Positions 35,351-45,195 of a stretch of DNA of 64,000 nucleotides are shown piece by piece (positions within the stretch are counted from its first letter, which is position 1; each line of letters starts with the position of its first letter). A program made the position numbers and the translations under genes. The notes beneath the pieces were generated by a model. It was given only the letters and a program-made list of their open reading frames with translations, had not been told where the DNA came from and made no database searches. This DNA is from Kushneria sinocarnis (GTDB taxonomy: Bacteria > Pseudomonadota > Gammaproteobacteria > Pseudomonadales > Halomonadaceae). The stretch spans positions 372,001 through 436,000 of the forward strand of contig NZ_RBIN01000001.1 in the NCBI RefSeq assembly GCF_003633775.1, in the 5' to 3' direction.

Positions 35351-36411
35351 CCGCAAGCGACCATCCGCAGGCCATCGACCGCTCTCGCCAGCTCTTCCTG
35401 TCACGCTCGACGCTGCTGACCAGCGGGATGCTGATCGTCGGCATGGTGGGCGTGCTGGTGCTCAACGCGCTGCCCGCGGCCAGTCCGCTGCATGTCAGCA
35501 GCGCCACGGTGGCGCTGCTCGGCAAGTATTTCACCTACATGCTGCTGGCGCTGGCGGTGGATCTGATCTGGGGCTATCTCGGCATTCTCAGCCTGGGGCA
35601 CGGCGCCTTCTTCGCCCTGGGCGGCTACGCCATGGGGCTCTATCTCAACGCGCAGACCTCGCCGCTGCCCGGCTGGCAGGCGGTGATGAGCTGGTTTCCC
35701 GTGGCCGCGCTGGCGATCGTGCTCGCGCCGGGGCTGCTGGCCCTGGTGTTCGGCTGGCTGGCGTTCCGCTCGCGGGTGACCGGGGTCTACTTCTCGATCA
35801 TCACCCAGGCGCTGACCTTCGCGCTGATGCTGGTCTTCAATCGCAACGAGATGGGCATGGGGGGCAGCACCGGGCTGACCCGCTTCTACGAGCTGCTGGG
35901 GTTCCGGCTGGCCAGCGAGGGCATGACGGTGGCGCTGTTCATCGCCTCCGGGGTCGCCGTGCTGCTCGCCTTCTGGCTGTGCCGGGCGATCGTCGTCTCC
36001 CGGCTGGGGCGGGTGAGCATGGCGACACGCGATGCCGAGGCGCGGGTGCGCTTCATCGGCTACCGGGTCGATCACGTCAAGCTGGCGCTGTTCGTGGTGT
36101 CGGCGATGATCGCCGGGATTGCCGGCGCGCTCTATGTCCCGCAGGTGGGCATCATCAATCCGAGCACCTTCGCGCCGCTGTTCTCGATCGAGATCGTGGT
36201 GTGGGTGGCGCTGGGCGGCCGCGCCACGCTGTACGGGGCACTGCTGGGCGCACTGGTGGTCAACTATCTGAAAACCGTGCTGACCGGTGCCATGCCGGAT
36301 GCCTGGCTGTTCATTCTGGGCGGGCTGTTCGTGCTGGTCACGATGGCCCTGCCGCAGGGCATCGCCGGGCTGCTGGCACGCCGGCGCGGCCGGCAGGAGG
36401 CAAGTGCATGA
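35347..36411 (+). CDS. urtC: urea ABC transporter permease UrtC
   Basis: Second urea permease subunit, LivM type, 354 residues with about eight to ten helices. Landmarks are LAVDLIWGYLGILSLGHGAF, FGWLAFRSRVTGVYFSIITQ, NEMGMGGSTGLTRFYELLGF and AGIAGALYVPQVGIINPS. The start overlaps the urtB stop, and the stop overlaps the urtD start. Confidence 0.94.
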   Translation: MTASDHPQAIDRSRQLFLSRSTLLTSGMLIVGMVGVLVLNALPAASPLHVSSATVALLGKYFTYMLLALAVDLIWGYLGILSLGHGAFFALGGYAMGLYLNAQTSPLPGWQAVMSWFPVAALAIVLAPGLLALVFGWLAFRSRVTGVYFSIITQALTFALMLVFNRNEMGMGGSTGLTRFYELLGFRLASEGMTVALFIASGVAVLLAFWLCRAIVVSRLGRVSMATRDAEARVRFIGYRVDHVKLALFVVSAMIAGIAGALYVPQVGIINPSTFAPLFSIEIVVWVALGGRATLYGALLGALVVNYLKTVLTGAMPDAWLFILGGLFVLVTMALPQGIAGLLARRRGRQEASA

Positions 36412-37265
36412 ATCCGATCGCTTCCGGCCGTCTCGAGCGGCTGCGGGAATTCGCGCGTCCGGATCGCGTCTTCGATTTCATGGCGCCGGCGCAGTCGCCG
36501 GTGGACGTGCGTCACGGCCCGATTCTCTATCTGGAAGATGTCAGCGTCAGCTTCGACGGCTTTCAGGCCATCCACCGGCTCAACCTGACCATCGACGACG
36601 GCGAGCTGCGCTGCATCATCGGGCCCAACGGCGCCGGCAAGACCACCATGATGGATATCATCACCGGCAAGACCCGGCCCGACAGCGGCCAGGTCTGGTT
36701 CGGCAGCCGCCACAACCTGCTGACGCTCGACGAACCGCAGATCGCCAATCTCGGGATCGGCCGCAAGTTCCAGAAGCCGACGGTCTTCGAGGCGCTGGAC
36801 GTGACCGAGAACCTGGAGCTGGCCATGGCCGGCGATCGGCGCATCTGGAAGACGCTGCTGGCCCGGCTCGATCACGAGGGGCAGGCGCGCATCGACGAGG
36901 TGCTCGAGACCACCGGGCTGACCGCGCAGCGTCATCGCCCTGCCGGCGTGCTCTCCCACGGTCAGAAGCAGTGGCTGGAGATCGGCATGCTGCTGATGCA
37001 GCGCCCGCGCCTGCTGCTGGTGGATGAGCCGGTGGCGGGCATGACCGAACCGGAGATGCACCGCACCGCGGATCTGCTGACCCGGCTGGCGGGCCAGCAG
37101 TCGGTGGTGGTGGTCGAGCACGACATGGGCTTCGTGCGCTCGATCGCCCGCCGGGTGACGGTACTGCACCAGGGCAGCGTGCTGGCGGAGGGCTCAATGG
37201 ATGAGGTGGCCGGCGATCCCCGGGTGATCGAGGTCTATCTCGGCGGTGACGAGGAGACAGCCTGA
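36408..37265 (+). CDS. urtD: urea ABC transporter ATPase UrtD
   Basis: LivG-type ATP-binding subunit, 285 residues. Walker A GPNGAGKTT, Q-loop region GRKFQKPTVFEALDVTENL, signature LSHGQKQWLEIGMLLMQRP, Walker B LLLVDEP, and VVVVEHDMGFVRSIA. It has an N-terminal extension of about 35 residues before the fold, as in other UrtD proteins. The start overlaps urtC and the stop overlaps urtE. Confidence 0.95.
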   Translation: MNPIASGRLERLREFARPDRVFDFMAPAQSPVDVRHGPILYLEDVSVSFDGFQAIHRLNLTIDDGELRCIIGPNGAGKTTMMDIITGKTRPDSGQVWFGSRHNLLTLDEPQIANLGIGRKFQKPTVFEALDVTENLELAMAGDRRIWKTLLARLDHEGQARIDEVLETTGLTAQRHRPAGVLSHGQKQWLEIGMLLMQRPRLLLVDEPVAGMTEPEMHRTADLLTRLAGQQSVVVVEHDMGFVRSIARRVTVLHQGSVLAEGSMDEVAGDPRVIEVYLGGDEETA

Positions 37266-37960
37266 TGCTGAGCGTGGCAGGACTGAACCAGTACTACGGC
37301 GAGAGCCATATCCTGCGCGATCTCGACCTCGAGGTGCCGAGCGGCGGCTGCACCTGCGTGATGGGGCGCAACGGGGTCGGCAAGACGACACTTTTGAAGA
37401 CGATCATGGGCGAGGTGGGAGCACGCAGTGGCCGCATCCGGTTCGACGGCGACGACCTGCTCGGGCGACGCCCGGAGGCGCGCGCCGGGCTGGGCATCGG
37501 CTATGTGCCGCAGGGGCGCCAGATCTTCGCCACCCTGAGCGTGGAGGAGAACCTGCGCATCGGCCTGCCGGCGCGGCGCGATCGAGTGCGGCGCATTCCC
37601 GAACGCATCTACGAGCTGTTTCCGGTGCTCAGGGAGATGCGCCATCGCCGCGGCGGCGATCTCTCCGGCGGACAGCAGCAGCAGCTGGCGATCGGCCGGG
37701 CGCTGGTGCTCGATCCGCGCCTTTTGATCCTCGACGAACCGGGCGAGGGCATCCAGCCCAACATCGTAACGCAGATCGGCGAGGTGTTGCGCCGGCTGCA
37801 ACAGGAGGACCGGCTGACGGTGCTGCTGGTCGAGCAGAAGCTGCCCTTTGCCCGCCGCTACGCCGATCACTTCATGCTGATGGATCGGGGACATCACGTC
37901 GCCGTCGGGGCGATCGGCGAACTCGATGACCGGCTGGTGGCCACGCACCTCACGGTATGA
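37265..37960 (+). CDS. urtE: urea ABC transporter ATPase UrtE
   Basis: LivF-type ATP-binding subunit, 231 residues. Opens with LNQYYGESHILRDLDLEVPS; Walker A GRNGVGKTTLLKTIMG; IGYVPQGRQIFATLSVEENL; signature LSGGQQQQLAIGRALV; Walker B LLILDEPGEGIQPNIV. The start overlaps the urtD stop by one base. Last gene of the urt operon. Confidence 0.95.
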   Translation: MLSVAGLNQYYGESHILRDLDLEVPSGGCTCVMGRNGVGKTTLLKTIMGEVGARSGRIRFDGDDLLGRRPEARAGLGIGYVPQGRQIFATLSVEENLRIGLPARRDRVRRIPERIYELFPVLREMRHRRGGDLSGGQQQQLAIGRALVLDPRLLILDEPGEGIQPNIVTQIGEVLRRLQQEDRLTVLLVEQKLPFARRYADHFMLMDRGHHVAVGAIGELDDRLVATHLTV

Positions 37961-37971
37961 CCGGGCGCCTT

Positions 37972-38046
37972 GCCATGGTGCATGGCCGGTCGCTCTGCCG
38001 GCTGTTTGCACCCTTATTGTGCGCCATGCTGATCCGGCATGGTGCA
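37972..38046. promoter_or_regulatory. NtrC-like sites and repeated CATGGTGCATGG motif upstream of the NCS1 gene
   Basis: GCACCCTTATTGTGC (38008-38022) fits the NtrC dyad GCAC-N7-GTGC with outer T and G. It lies 105 bases before the GG of the downstream sigma-54-like element. CATGGTGCATGG occurs at 37974 and again at 38038, each containing TGGTGCA, an NtrC half site; the first is inside the perfect dyad GCCATG-GTG-CATGGC (37972-37986). Confidence 0.5.
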
Positions 38047-38110
38047 TGGGGACGCCGAGGGGCGCCGTGGCGCCCCACGAGAGCGCGTGTGGCCGGCGTT
38101 TCCGGGATTC

Positions 38111-38126
38111 CGGCATGAAATTTGTA
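38111..38126 (+). promoter_or_regulatory. sigma-54-like promoter of the NCS1 permease gene
   Basis: CGGCAT-GAAAT-TTGTA aligns closely with the urtA element: shared GGCATGA, TTGTATG and the same spacing. It lies about 130 bases before the start codon. The -24 T is C and the -12 C is T. Confidence 0.5.
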
Positions 38127-38258
38127 TGAGGATGGGCAGGGCCGAGGCGCGGCTGCACCAGCGAAGTTCACCGTGGTGCCGCGCTCAACGCCACTGACCT
38201 TATTCATCACAGCCGCAGCCGGCCTTCATGCCGCAGGGCCGGTGCAGGGAGCACCCGC

Positions 38259-39884
38259 ATGACCACCCGCCAGTCAGGTGTCCGCGAGGCGGCGCCGCGC
38301 AGCAGCGACGAAACCCTGGAAGACTATACGCTGCGCTATGCGCCCCGCAGCTTTCGTCGCTGGCGTCCGTCCGTGGTGGCCATCACCGCGCTGGGCGGGA
38401 TCGCCTATCTGGCCGACTTCTCCATCGGCGCCACCATCGGCCTGACCCACGGCACCCTGAATGCCCTGCTGGGGATCCTGGTGGCCGCGGTGGTGATCTT
38501 CGCCACGGGGCTGCCGATCGCGTACTACTGCGCCCGCTACAACATCGATCTGGACCTGGTTACCCGCGGCGCCGGCTTCGGCTACTACGGCTCGGTACTG
38601 ACCGCGATCATCTTTGCCACCTTCACCTTCATCTTCTTTGCGCTGGAAGGCTCGATCATGGCGCAGGGGCTGCTGCTGGGGCTGGGCATTCCGCTCTGGC
38701 TGGGGTATCTGATCTCGACGCTGCTGGTCATTCCGCTGGTGATCTACGGCATGAAGGCGCTGAGTACCCTGCAGGTCTGGACCTCGCCGATCTGGCTGAT
38801 ACTGATGTTCGGGCCGGTGCTCTGGCTGATCCATCGCGATCCGGGCATGGTCTCGACCTGGCTGGCCTTCGACGGCGACAGCGGGCGCGGCGTCAATCTC
38901 GCCGAGGTCATGCTGGGCGCCGGGGTGGCGCTGTCGCTGATGGCGCAGATCGGCGAGCAGGTGGACTATCTGCGCTTCATGCCGACCCGCACCGCGGAGA
39001 ATCGGCGCGCCTGGTGGGCCGGGGTGCTGGCCGCCGGGCCCGGCTGGGTCATCCTGGGCGCCCTCAAGCAGGCGATCGGTGCCTTTCTGGCGGTCTATAT
39101 CGTCTCCCGGGTGGGCAATACCAGCGCCACCGAGCCGGTCCAGCAGTTCGTGGCGACCTTCGGCCAGCTGGTACCCGGCTGGCTGGCCATGACCCTGGCG
39201 GTGATCCTGGTGGTGATCAGCCAGATCAAGATCAACGTCACCAACGCCTATTCGGGGTCGCTGGCCTGGACCAATGCCTTTACCCGGGTGACCGGCCACT
39301 ATCCCGGCCGGCTGGTGTTCGTGATCATCAACCTCTCCATCGCCCTGGCGCTGATGGAGGCCAACATGTTCGCCGTGCTGGGCGATATTCTCGGCTTCTA
39401 CTCCAACTGCGCGGTGGCCTGGGTGGTCACGGTGGCCAGCGATATCGTCTTCAACAAGTATCTGCTCGGGCTCTCGCCCCGGCTGCCGGAATTCCGGCGG
39501 GGCATGCTGCACGCCGTCAATCCGGTAGGGACGGTCTCCTTCATCGCCTCGGCAGGCCTGTCGATTGCGGCCTACTTCGGCGCCCTGGGCGAGCTGCTGG
39601 CGTCCTATTCGCCGCTGGTCGCCATCGTGGTGGCGCTGGTGATGACGCCGCTGATGGCCGCGATCACCCGGGGGCGCTACTACCTCAGACAGCGTGACGA
39701 CGGCATGGCAACCCCGCGCTTTCTGCCCGATGGCACGCCGGGCGATACGCTGCATCAGTGCGTGGCCTGCGAGGCGACCTTCGAGCGGCCGGATGTGCTC
39801 TACTCGGCGCAGCATCAGGGCGTGATCTGCTCGCTCTGTCTGAGTACCGGTGACCGCCATGCCGTACCGGCGCCGGCACAGTGA
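38259..39884 (+). CDS. NCS1-family purine/pyrimidine-type permease with C-terminal CxxC pairs
   Basis: Nucleobase:cation symporter-1 family, 541 residues, about 12 hydrophobic helices. Features are YTLRYAPRSFRRW, GIAYLADFSIGATIGLTHGT, TRGAGFGYYGSVLTAIIFAT, QIKINVTNAYSGSLAWTNAF and SIALALMEANMFAVLGDILG. The last 50 residues carry CVAC and CSLC 19 residues apart, a zinc-ribbon-like tail not normal for NCS1 transporters. It lies between the urea transporter and urease genes with a nitrogen-type promoter, so the substrate is probably a nitrogen source such as a purine, allantoin or hydantoin. Exact substrate unknown. Confidence 0.85.
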   Translation: MTTRQSGVREAAPRSSDETLEDYTLRYAPRSFRRWRPSVVAITALGGIAYLADFSIGATIGLTHGTLNALLGILVAAVVIFATGLPIAYYCARYNIDLDLVTRGAGFGYYGSVLTAIIFATFTFIFFALEGSIMAQGLLLGLGIPLWLGYLISTLLVIPLVIYGMKALSTLQVWTSPIWLILMFGPVLWLIHRDPGMVSTWLAFDGDSGRGVNLAEVMLGAGVALSLMAQIGEQVDYLRFMPTRTAENRRAWWAGVLAAGPGWVILGALKQAIGAFLAVYIVSRVGNTSATEPVQQFVATFGQLVPGWLAMTLAVILVVISQIKINVTNAYSGSLAWTNAFTRVTGHYPGRLVFVIINLSIALALMEANMFAVLGDILGFYSNCAVAWVVTVASDIVFNKYLLGLSPRLPEFRRGMLHAVNPVGTVSFIASAGLSIAAYFGALGELLASYSPLVAIVVALVMTPLMAAITRGRYYLRQRDDGMATPRFLPDGTPGDTLHQCVACEATFERPDVLYSAQHQGVICSLCLSTGDRHAVPAPAQ

Positions 39885-39930
39885 AAGGCAGGATGGGTCC
39901 GGACCCGGTGAGGATGGGAATGAACACGTG

Positions 39931-40830
39931 ATGAGCGAACAGGCAGAGCGACAGGGCAGCCGGGCCGAGGGGCCGGCGGACAGCGGCCACCGCTTCGATG
40001 CCGCACGGCGCTGGCCGGCGTCGCTGGAACTGCAGTTCGCCCCGCGCGGCGACCGGACCCGGCTGGTTCGCAGTCGCCATCAGGGGCCGCTGCGGGTGCA
40101 GCGCCCCTTTCATCCGGAAGGTGCGCCCTGCCATCTCTATCTGCTGCATCCCCCGGGGGGGCTGGCCAGCGGCGATGCGCTCGACATGCGCATTCATGTG
40201 GCCGCGGGGGCCGAGGCGCTGGTGACCACGCCGGCGGCGACCAAGCTCTACCGCAGCGATGCTCGCGGCGTGGCGTTCGAGCAGCATGCCCGGCTGGCGG
40301 TCGAGTCCGGGGGCGTGCTCGAGTGGCTGCCGCAGGAGACCATCGCCTTCGACGGGGCCCGCGGTACGCAGACCACCCATATCGAGCTGGCCGCCGGAGC
40401 CGCGACGCTGGGCTGGGAGGTGCTGGCGCTGGGCCGGCCGGCAGGCGCGCAGCCCTATCGCCACGGCATGCTCGAACAGCGCTTTCGCCTCGAACGTGGC
40501 GGCCGGGTGCTGTGGCACGAGCGTCAGCCGCTCGATCCCCGGCATCCGCGCTTTGCCGGTCGCTGGGGGCAGGGCGGTGCCACGGTACAGGCGACCCTGT
40601 GGGCCGTGGGGCTCGACGCGCCGGAGGCGAGCGTGGCGGCGCTGCGCGAGACGCTCGTCGATGAGCCGCCGACCTGCTGGGCGGTCACGCTGCGCTGGGA
40701 GGTGCTGCTGCTGCGCTATCTCGGTGATGACACCCGTACCGCCTGGCGGCTGTGTGAACGTGCCTGGCAGCTGTTGCGACCGCGCCTCTCCGGCCGGCCG
40801 GCGTGTGCGCCGCGCATCTGGGCGACCTGA
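39931..40830 (+). CDS. ureD: urease accessory protein UreD
   Basis: Scaffold for nickel insertion into urease, together with UreF and UreG; 299 residues. Family segments are HHPEGAPCHLYLLHPPGGLA-like text with GGLASGDALDMRIHVAAGAE, ALVTTPAATKLYRSD, GGVLEWLPQETIAFDGA and RWGQGGATVQATLW. The start is ATG 39931; a GTG lies one codon before. First of the ureDABCEFG set. Confidence 0.92.
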   Translation: MSEQAERQGSRAEGPADSGHRFDAARRWPASLELQFAPRGDRTRLVRSRHQGPLRVQRPFHPEGAPCHLYLLHPPGGLASGDALDMRIHVAAGAEALVTTPAATKLYRSDARGVAFEQHARLAVESGGVLEWLPQETIAFDGARGTQTTHIELAAGAATLGWEVLALGRPAGAQPYRHGMLEQRFRLERGGRVLWHERQPLDPRHPRFAGRWGQGGATVQATLWAVGLDAPEASVAALRETLVDEPPTCWAVTLRWEVLLLRYLGDDTRTAWRLCERAWQLLRPRLSGRPACAPRIWAT

Positions 40831-40918
40831 ACCACCCCCGGGCGGCCCGGCCCGGTGAGTGCATTTTGAAACCGCAATGCCACCGCATGGCTGGCATCTT
40901 GCTGCAGGAGCATGGCCG

Positions 40919-41221
40919 ATGGAACTGACACCAAGGGACCGGGACAAGCTGATGCTGTTCTCGGCAGCCCAGCTGGCCGAGCGGCGTCGCGCCCGCGGGC
41001 TGAAGCTGAACTATCCGGAAGCGGTGGCGCTGATCAGCTTCGAGATTCTCGAAGGCGCCCGCGACGGCAGGAGCGTGGCCGAACTGATGAGCTACGGTCG
41101 CGAGATTCTCACCCGCGATGATGTCCAGGAGGGCGTGCCCGAGATGATCGAGGATGTGCAGGTCGAGGCGACCTTCGCGGACGGCACCAAGCTGGTGACC
41201 GTGCATGATCCGATCGTCTGA
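40919..41221 (+). CDS. ureA: urease gamma subunit UreA
   Basis: Small structural subunit, 100 residues, the standard length. It begins [20 protein letters not shown] and ends [22 protein letters not shown] 40919 has AGGAG 8 bases upstream. A hairpin follows the stop before ureB. Confidence 0.97.
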   Translation: MELTPRDRDKLMLFSAAQLAERRRARGLKLNYPEAVALISFEILEGARDGRSVAELMSYGREILTRDDVQEGVPEMIEDVQVEATFADGTKLVTVHDPIV

Positions 41222-41270
41222 GGGCGCGACGGCGGCGGGCTCGCCGCCCGGTCGTCGCGCCCCTCGCTTT
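41222..41270 (+). terminator. hairpin with short U-run between ureA and ureB
   Basis: GGGCGCGAC (41222-41230) pairs with GTCGCGCCC (41254-41262). An inner GGCGGCG/CGCCGCC stem and a TTTT at 41268-41271 follow. It sits inside the operon, so partial termination or RNA processing is more likely than full termination. Confidence 0.5.
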
Positions 41271-41307
41271 TGCACCGACACTCCATCCACAGGGCGGGAG
41301 CAGACCC

Positions 41308-41627
41308 ATGATCCCCGGTGAATATCAGCTGCAGGACGGCGAGATCGAACTCAATGCCGAGCGCGAGCGGCGCACGCTGGCGGTGGCCAATACCGGCGAC
41401 CGGCCGGTGCAGGTGGGCTCGCACTATCACTTTGCCGAGACCAATTCCGCGCTCGATTTCGATCGCGGTGCGGCGCGCGGCTTTCGGCTCGATGTGCCGG
41501 CGGGTTCGGCGGTGCGCTTCGAGCCCGGCCAGACCCGGGATGTGACGCTGGTGGCGCTGGCCGGCCGGCGTCATGTCTACGGCTTTCGCGGCGAGGTGAT
41601 GGGCCCGCTGGATGAGGAGGACACCGC

Positions 41628-41631
<4 letters not shown>
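41308..41631 (+). CDS. ureB: urease beta subunit UreB
   Basis: Structural subunit, 107 residues, normal length for the separate beta chain. Visible segments are [38 protein letters not shown] and [36 protein letters not shown] precedes the ATG. The stop overlaps the ureC start (ATGA). Confidence 0.97.
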
Positions 41632-43334
<1,703 letters not shown>

Positions 43335-43358
43335 CCCCGCAAGGAGCGGCTGACCGAC

Positions 43359-43858
43359 ATGTACAAGGCGATCGAGCGCCTGAACCGCGAGGCACTGGCG
43401 CATGCGCCAGTGCTGGATACCCTGACCCACGAGCAGCGCTCGCGCGGCCGGCTGCGCGCCACCAGCGATGACGGACACGATGTCGGCCTGTTCCTCGAGC
43501 GTGGCCCGGTGCTGCGCGACGGCGACGGCGTGCGGCTCGAAGGTGGCGAGGTGCTGCTGATCCGGGCCGCCGCCGAGCCGGTGGCCACCGCGCGCATCGA
43601 GGGCGCGCTGGCGCTGGCGCGGCTCTGCTATCACCTCGGCAACCGCCACGTGCCGCTGGCGATCGGCGAGGATGCGCAGGGAGGCTTCGTGCGGCTGCAG
43701 CCGGATCATGTGCTGGAAGCACTGGCCGAGCGGCTGGGTGCCCGGCTCGAGCGGGGCGAGGCGCCGTTTGACCCCGAGTCCGGCGCCTATGCCGAGGGGC
43801 ATGGGGGCATGCCCACGCGCATGATCATCATCCGGCCTCCGGGCACCCGCACGAATGA
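43359..43858 (+). CDS. ureE: urease nickel chaperone UreE, His-rich tail displaced by a frameshift
   Basis: Nickel-binding chaperone that delivers metal to the UreDFG-urease complex. The N-terminal peptide-binding domain (LTHEQRSRGRLRATSDDGHD) and metal-binding domain (LARLCYHLGNRHVPLAI, LQPDHVLEALAERLG) read in one frame up to EGHGG. As written, that frame runs on to 43997, deep inside ureF, without histidines. The alternative frame from 43808 reads HAHAHDHHPASGHPHE and stops at TGA 43856-43858, overlapping the ureF ATG exactly as expected. One base is missing, most simply in the GGGGG at 43803-43807. Coordinates are for the restored gene. Confidence 0.85.
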
Positions 43859-44556
43859 GCGAAGCGGCCACCCCGCTCCCGGGCGGCGAACTCGCGCTGC
43901 TGGGACTGTTGCAGCTGGTCAGCCCGGCGCTGCCGGTGGGGGCCTTTGCCTGGTCACAGGGGCTGGAGAGCGCCTTCGAGCTGGACTGGGTGCGTGACGA
44001 GGCGAGCCTCGGCGACTGGCTCGAGGGTGTGTTGTTCGATGGCATCGGCCGCCTGGAGCTGCCGCTGCTGCCGCGCCTGCTGCGTGCCTGGCGGGCCGAG
44101 GATGTCGCGGCGCTGGTCGAGTGGAACGACTGGCTGCTGGCGGCGCGCGAGACCCGCGAGCTGCTGGAAGAGGATGTCCAGCTGGGGCACTCGCTGCGGC
44201 GCTGGCTGGAGGGGCTGGGGCTGGCGCCCGAGCCGGGCGTGCTGGCCCGACTGGAGACCCTGGCCTACGTCACGCTGTTTGCCCGGGCGGCCCGGATGCG
44301 CGGGCTCGACGAGCGCACCGCCACCCTGGGATTCGGCTGGGCGTGGCTGGAGAACCAGCTGGGCGCGGCCTGCAAGGCGCTGCGGCTGGGGCAGAGCGCG
44401 GCGCAGCGGGTGATCGAGCGGCTACGCCCGCGGCTGATCGAGGCGGTCGATATTGCCGAGACGCTGGCCGATGACGAGCTGGGCCCGGTCACGCCGGGGG
44501 TGACGCTGGCGAGCGCACTGCATGAGACGCAGTATTCGCGGCTGTTTCGCAGCTGA
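43855..44556 (+). CDS. ureF: urease accessory protein UreF
   Basis: GTPase-regulating accessory protein of the UreDFG complex, 233 residues, all helical. Family segments are LQLVSPALPVGAFAWSQGLE, DWLEGVLFDGIGRLELPLLP, ETRELLEEDVQLGHSLRRWL and QLGAACKALRLGQSAAQRVI. The ATG overlaps the restored ureE stop (ATGA). The 79-bp repeat array starts shortly after its stop. Confidence 0.95.
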   Translation: MSEAATPLPGGELALLGLLQLVSPALPVGAFAWSQGLESAFELDWVRDEASLGDWLEGVLFDGIGRLELPLLPRLLRAWRAEDVAALVEWNDWLLAARETRELLEEDVQLGHSLRRWLEGLGLAPEPGVLARLETLAYVTLFARAARMRGLDERTATLGFGWAWLENQLGAACKALRLGQSAAQRVIERLRPRLIEAVDIAETLADDELGPVTPGVTLASALHETQYSRLFRS

Positions 44557-44569
44557 GCGCCGAAAAACA

Positions 44570-44592
44570 TCGCGACTGAAGTCGCTCCTACA
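44570..44592 (-). repeat. inverted REP-like copy after ureF
   Basis: On the minus strand this reads TGTAGGAGCGACTTCAGTCG followed by CGA: the same REP-like core as the downstream array, in opposite orientation. It starts 13 bases after the ureF stop. Confidence 0.75.
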
Positions 44593-44610
44593 GAAGACGG
44601 CTCTGTTGTC

Positions 44611-45131
44611 CTGCAGGCGGGCTTCGATCGCGAAATATCAGCGGCGTTCGAATGAATCGCCCGCGGAAGGTGGGCAGAAGGTTGCCTGCAGGAGCGACTT
44701 CAGTCGCGAAATATCAGCGGCGCCCGGATGAACCCGCCGCCGCGGGAGATGGGCAGAAGGTTGCCTGCAGGAGCGGCTTCAGTCGCGAAATATCAGCGGC
44801 GTTTGAATGAACCCGCCGCCATGGAAGATGGGCAGAAGGTTGCCTGCAGGAGCGACTTCAGTCGCGACACATCAGCGGCGTTCGAATGAACCCGCCGCCG
44901 CCGGAGATGGGCAGAAGGTTGCCTGCAGGAGCGACTTCAGTCGCGAAATATCAGCGGCGTTTGAATGAACCCGCCGCCGCGGGAGATGGGCAGAAGGTTG
45001 CCTGCAGGAGCGACTTCAGTCGCGAAATATCAGTGGCGTTTGAATGAACCCGCCGCCATGGGAGATGGGCAGAAGGTTGCCTGTAGGAGCGACTTCAGTC
45101 GCGAAATATCAGCGGCATTTGAAACGAATCC
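44611..45131 (+). repeat. 79-bp tandem repeat array with REP-like core, between ureF and ureG
   Basis: Units begin at 44611 (75 bp, degenerate), 44686, 44765, 44844, 44923 and 45002 (79 bp each), with a partial unit from 45081. Each starts CTGCAGGAGCGACTTCAGTC (a self-complementary GCGACT-TC-AGTCGC core), then has AATATCAGCGGCG, GAATGAACCCGCCGCC and ATGGGCAGAAGGTTGC. The core resembles gammaproteobacterial REP elements. The period is not a multiple of three. The array separates ureG by 639 bases from an otherwise tightly packed operon. Confidence 0.95.
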
Positions 45132-45195
45132 GCTCCTGACGCGAACGTCATCGCAGGAGCGCCATCCTGACAATCGGAACAGAAGGATCAGGACA

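Noticed and set aside
38190-38220. GCCACTG string before the NCS1 gene as a B12 box
   Set aside because: No surrounding riboswitch core, and the gene is linked to nitrogen metabolism.
43859-43997. UreE as a 212-residue protein overlapping ureF by 143 bases
   Set aside because: The extra residues are the ureF shadow frame. The His-rich alternative frame ends exactly at the ureF start.
44965-45195. N-terminal extension of UreG through the repeat array
   Set aside because: The extension is translated REP-like repeat. UreG family proteins begin at the ATG at 45196, which has a ribosome site.
44557-45195. CRISPR array
   Set aside because: Repeats are 79 bp, contiguous, without unique spacers, and have a REP-like core. 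No cas genes are nearby.
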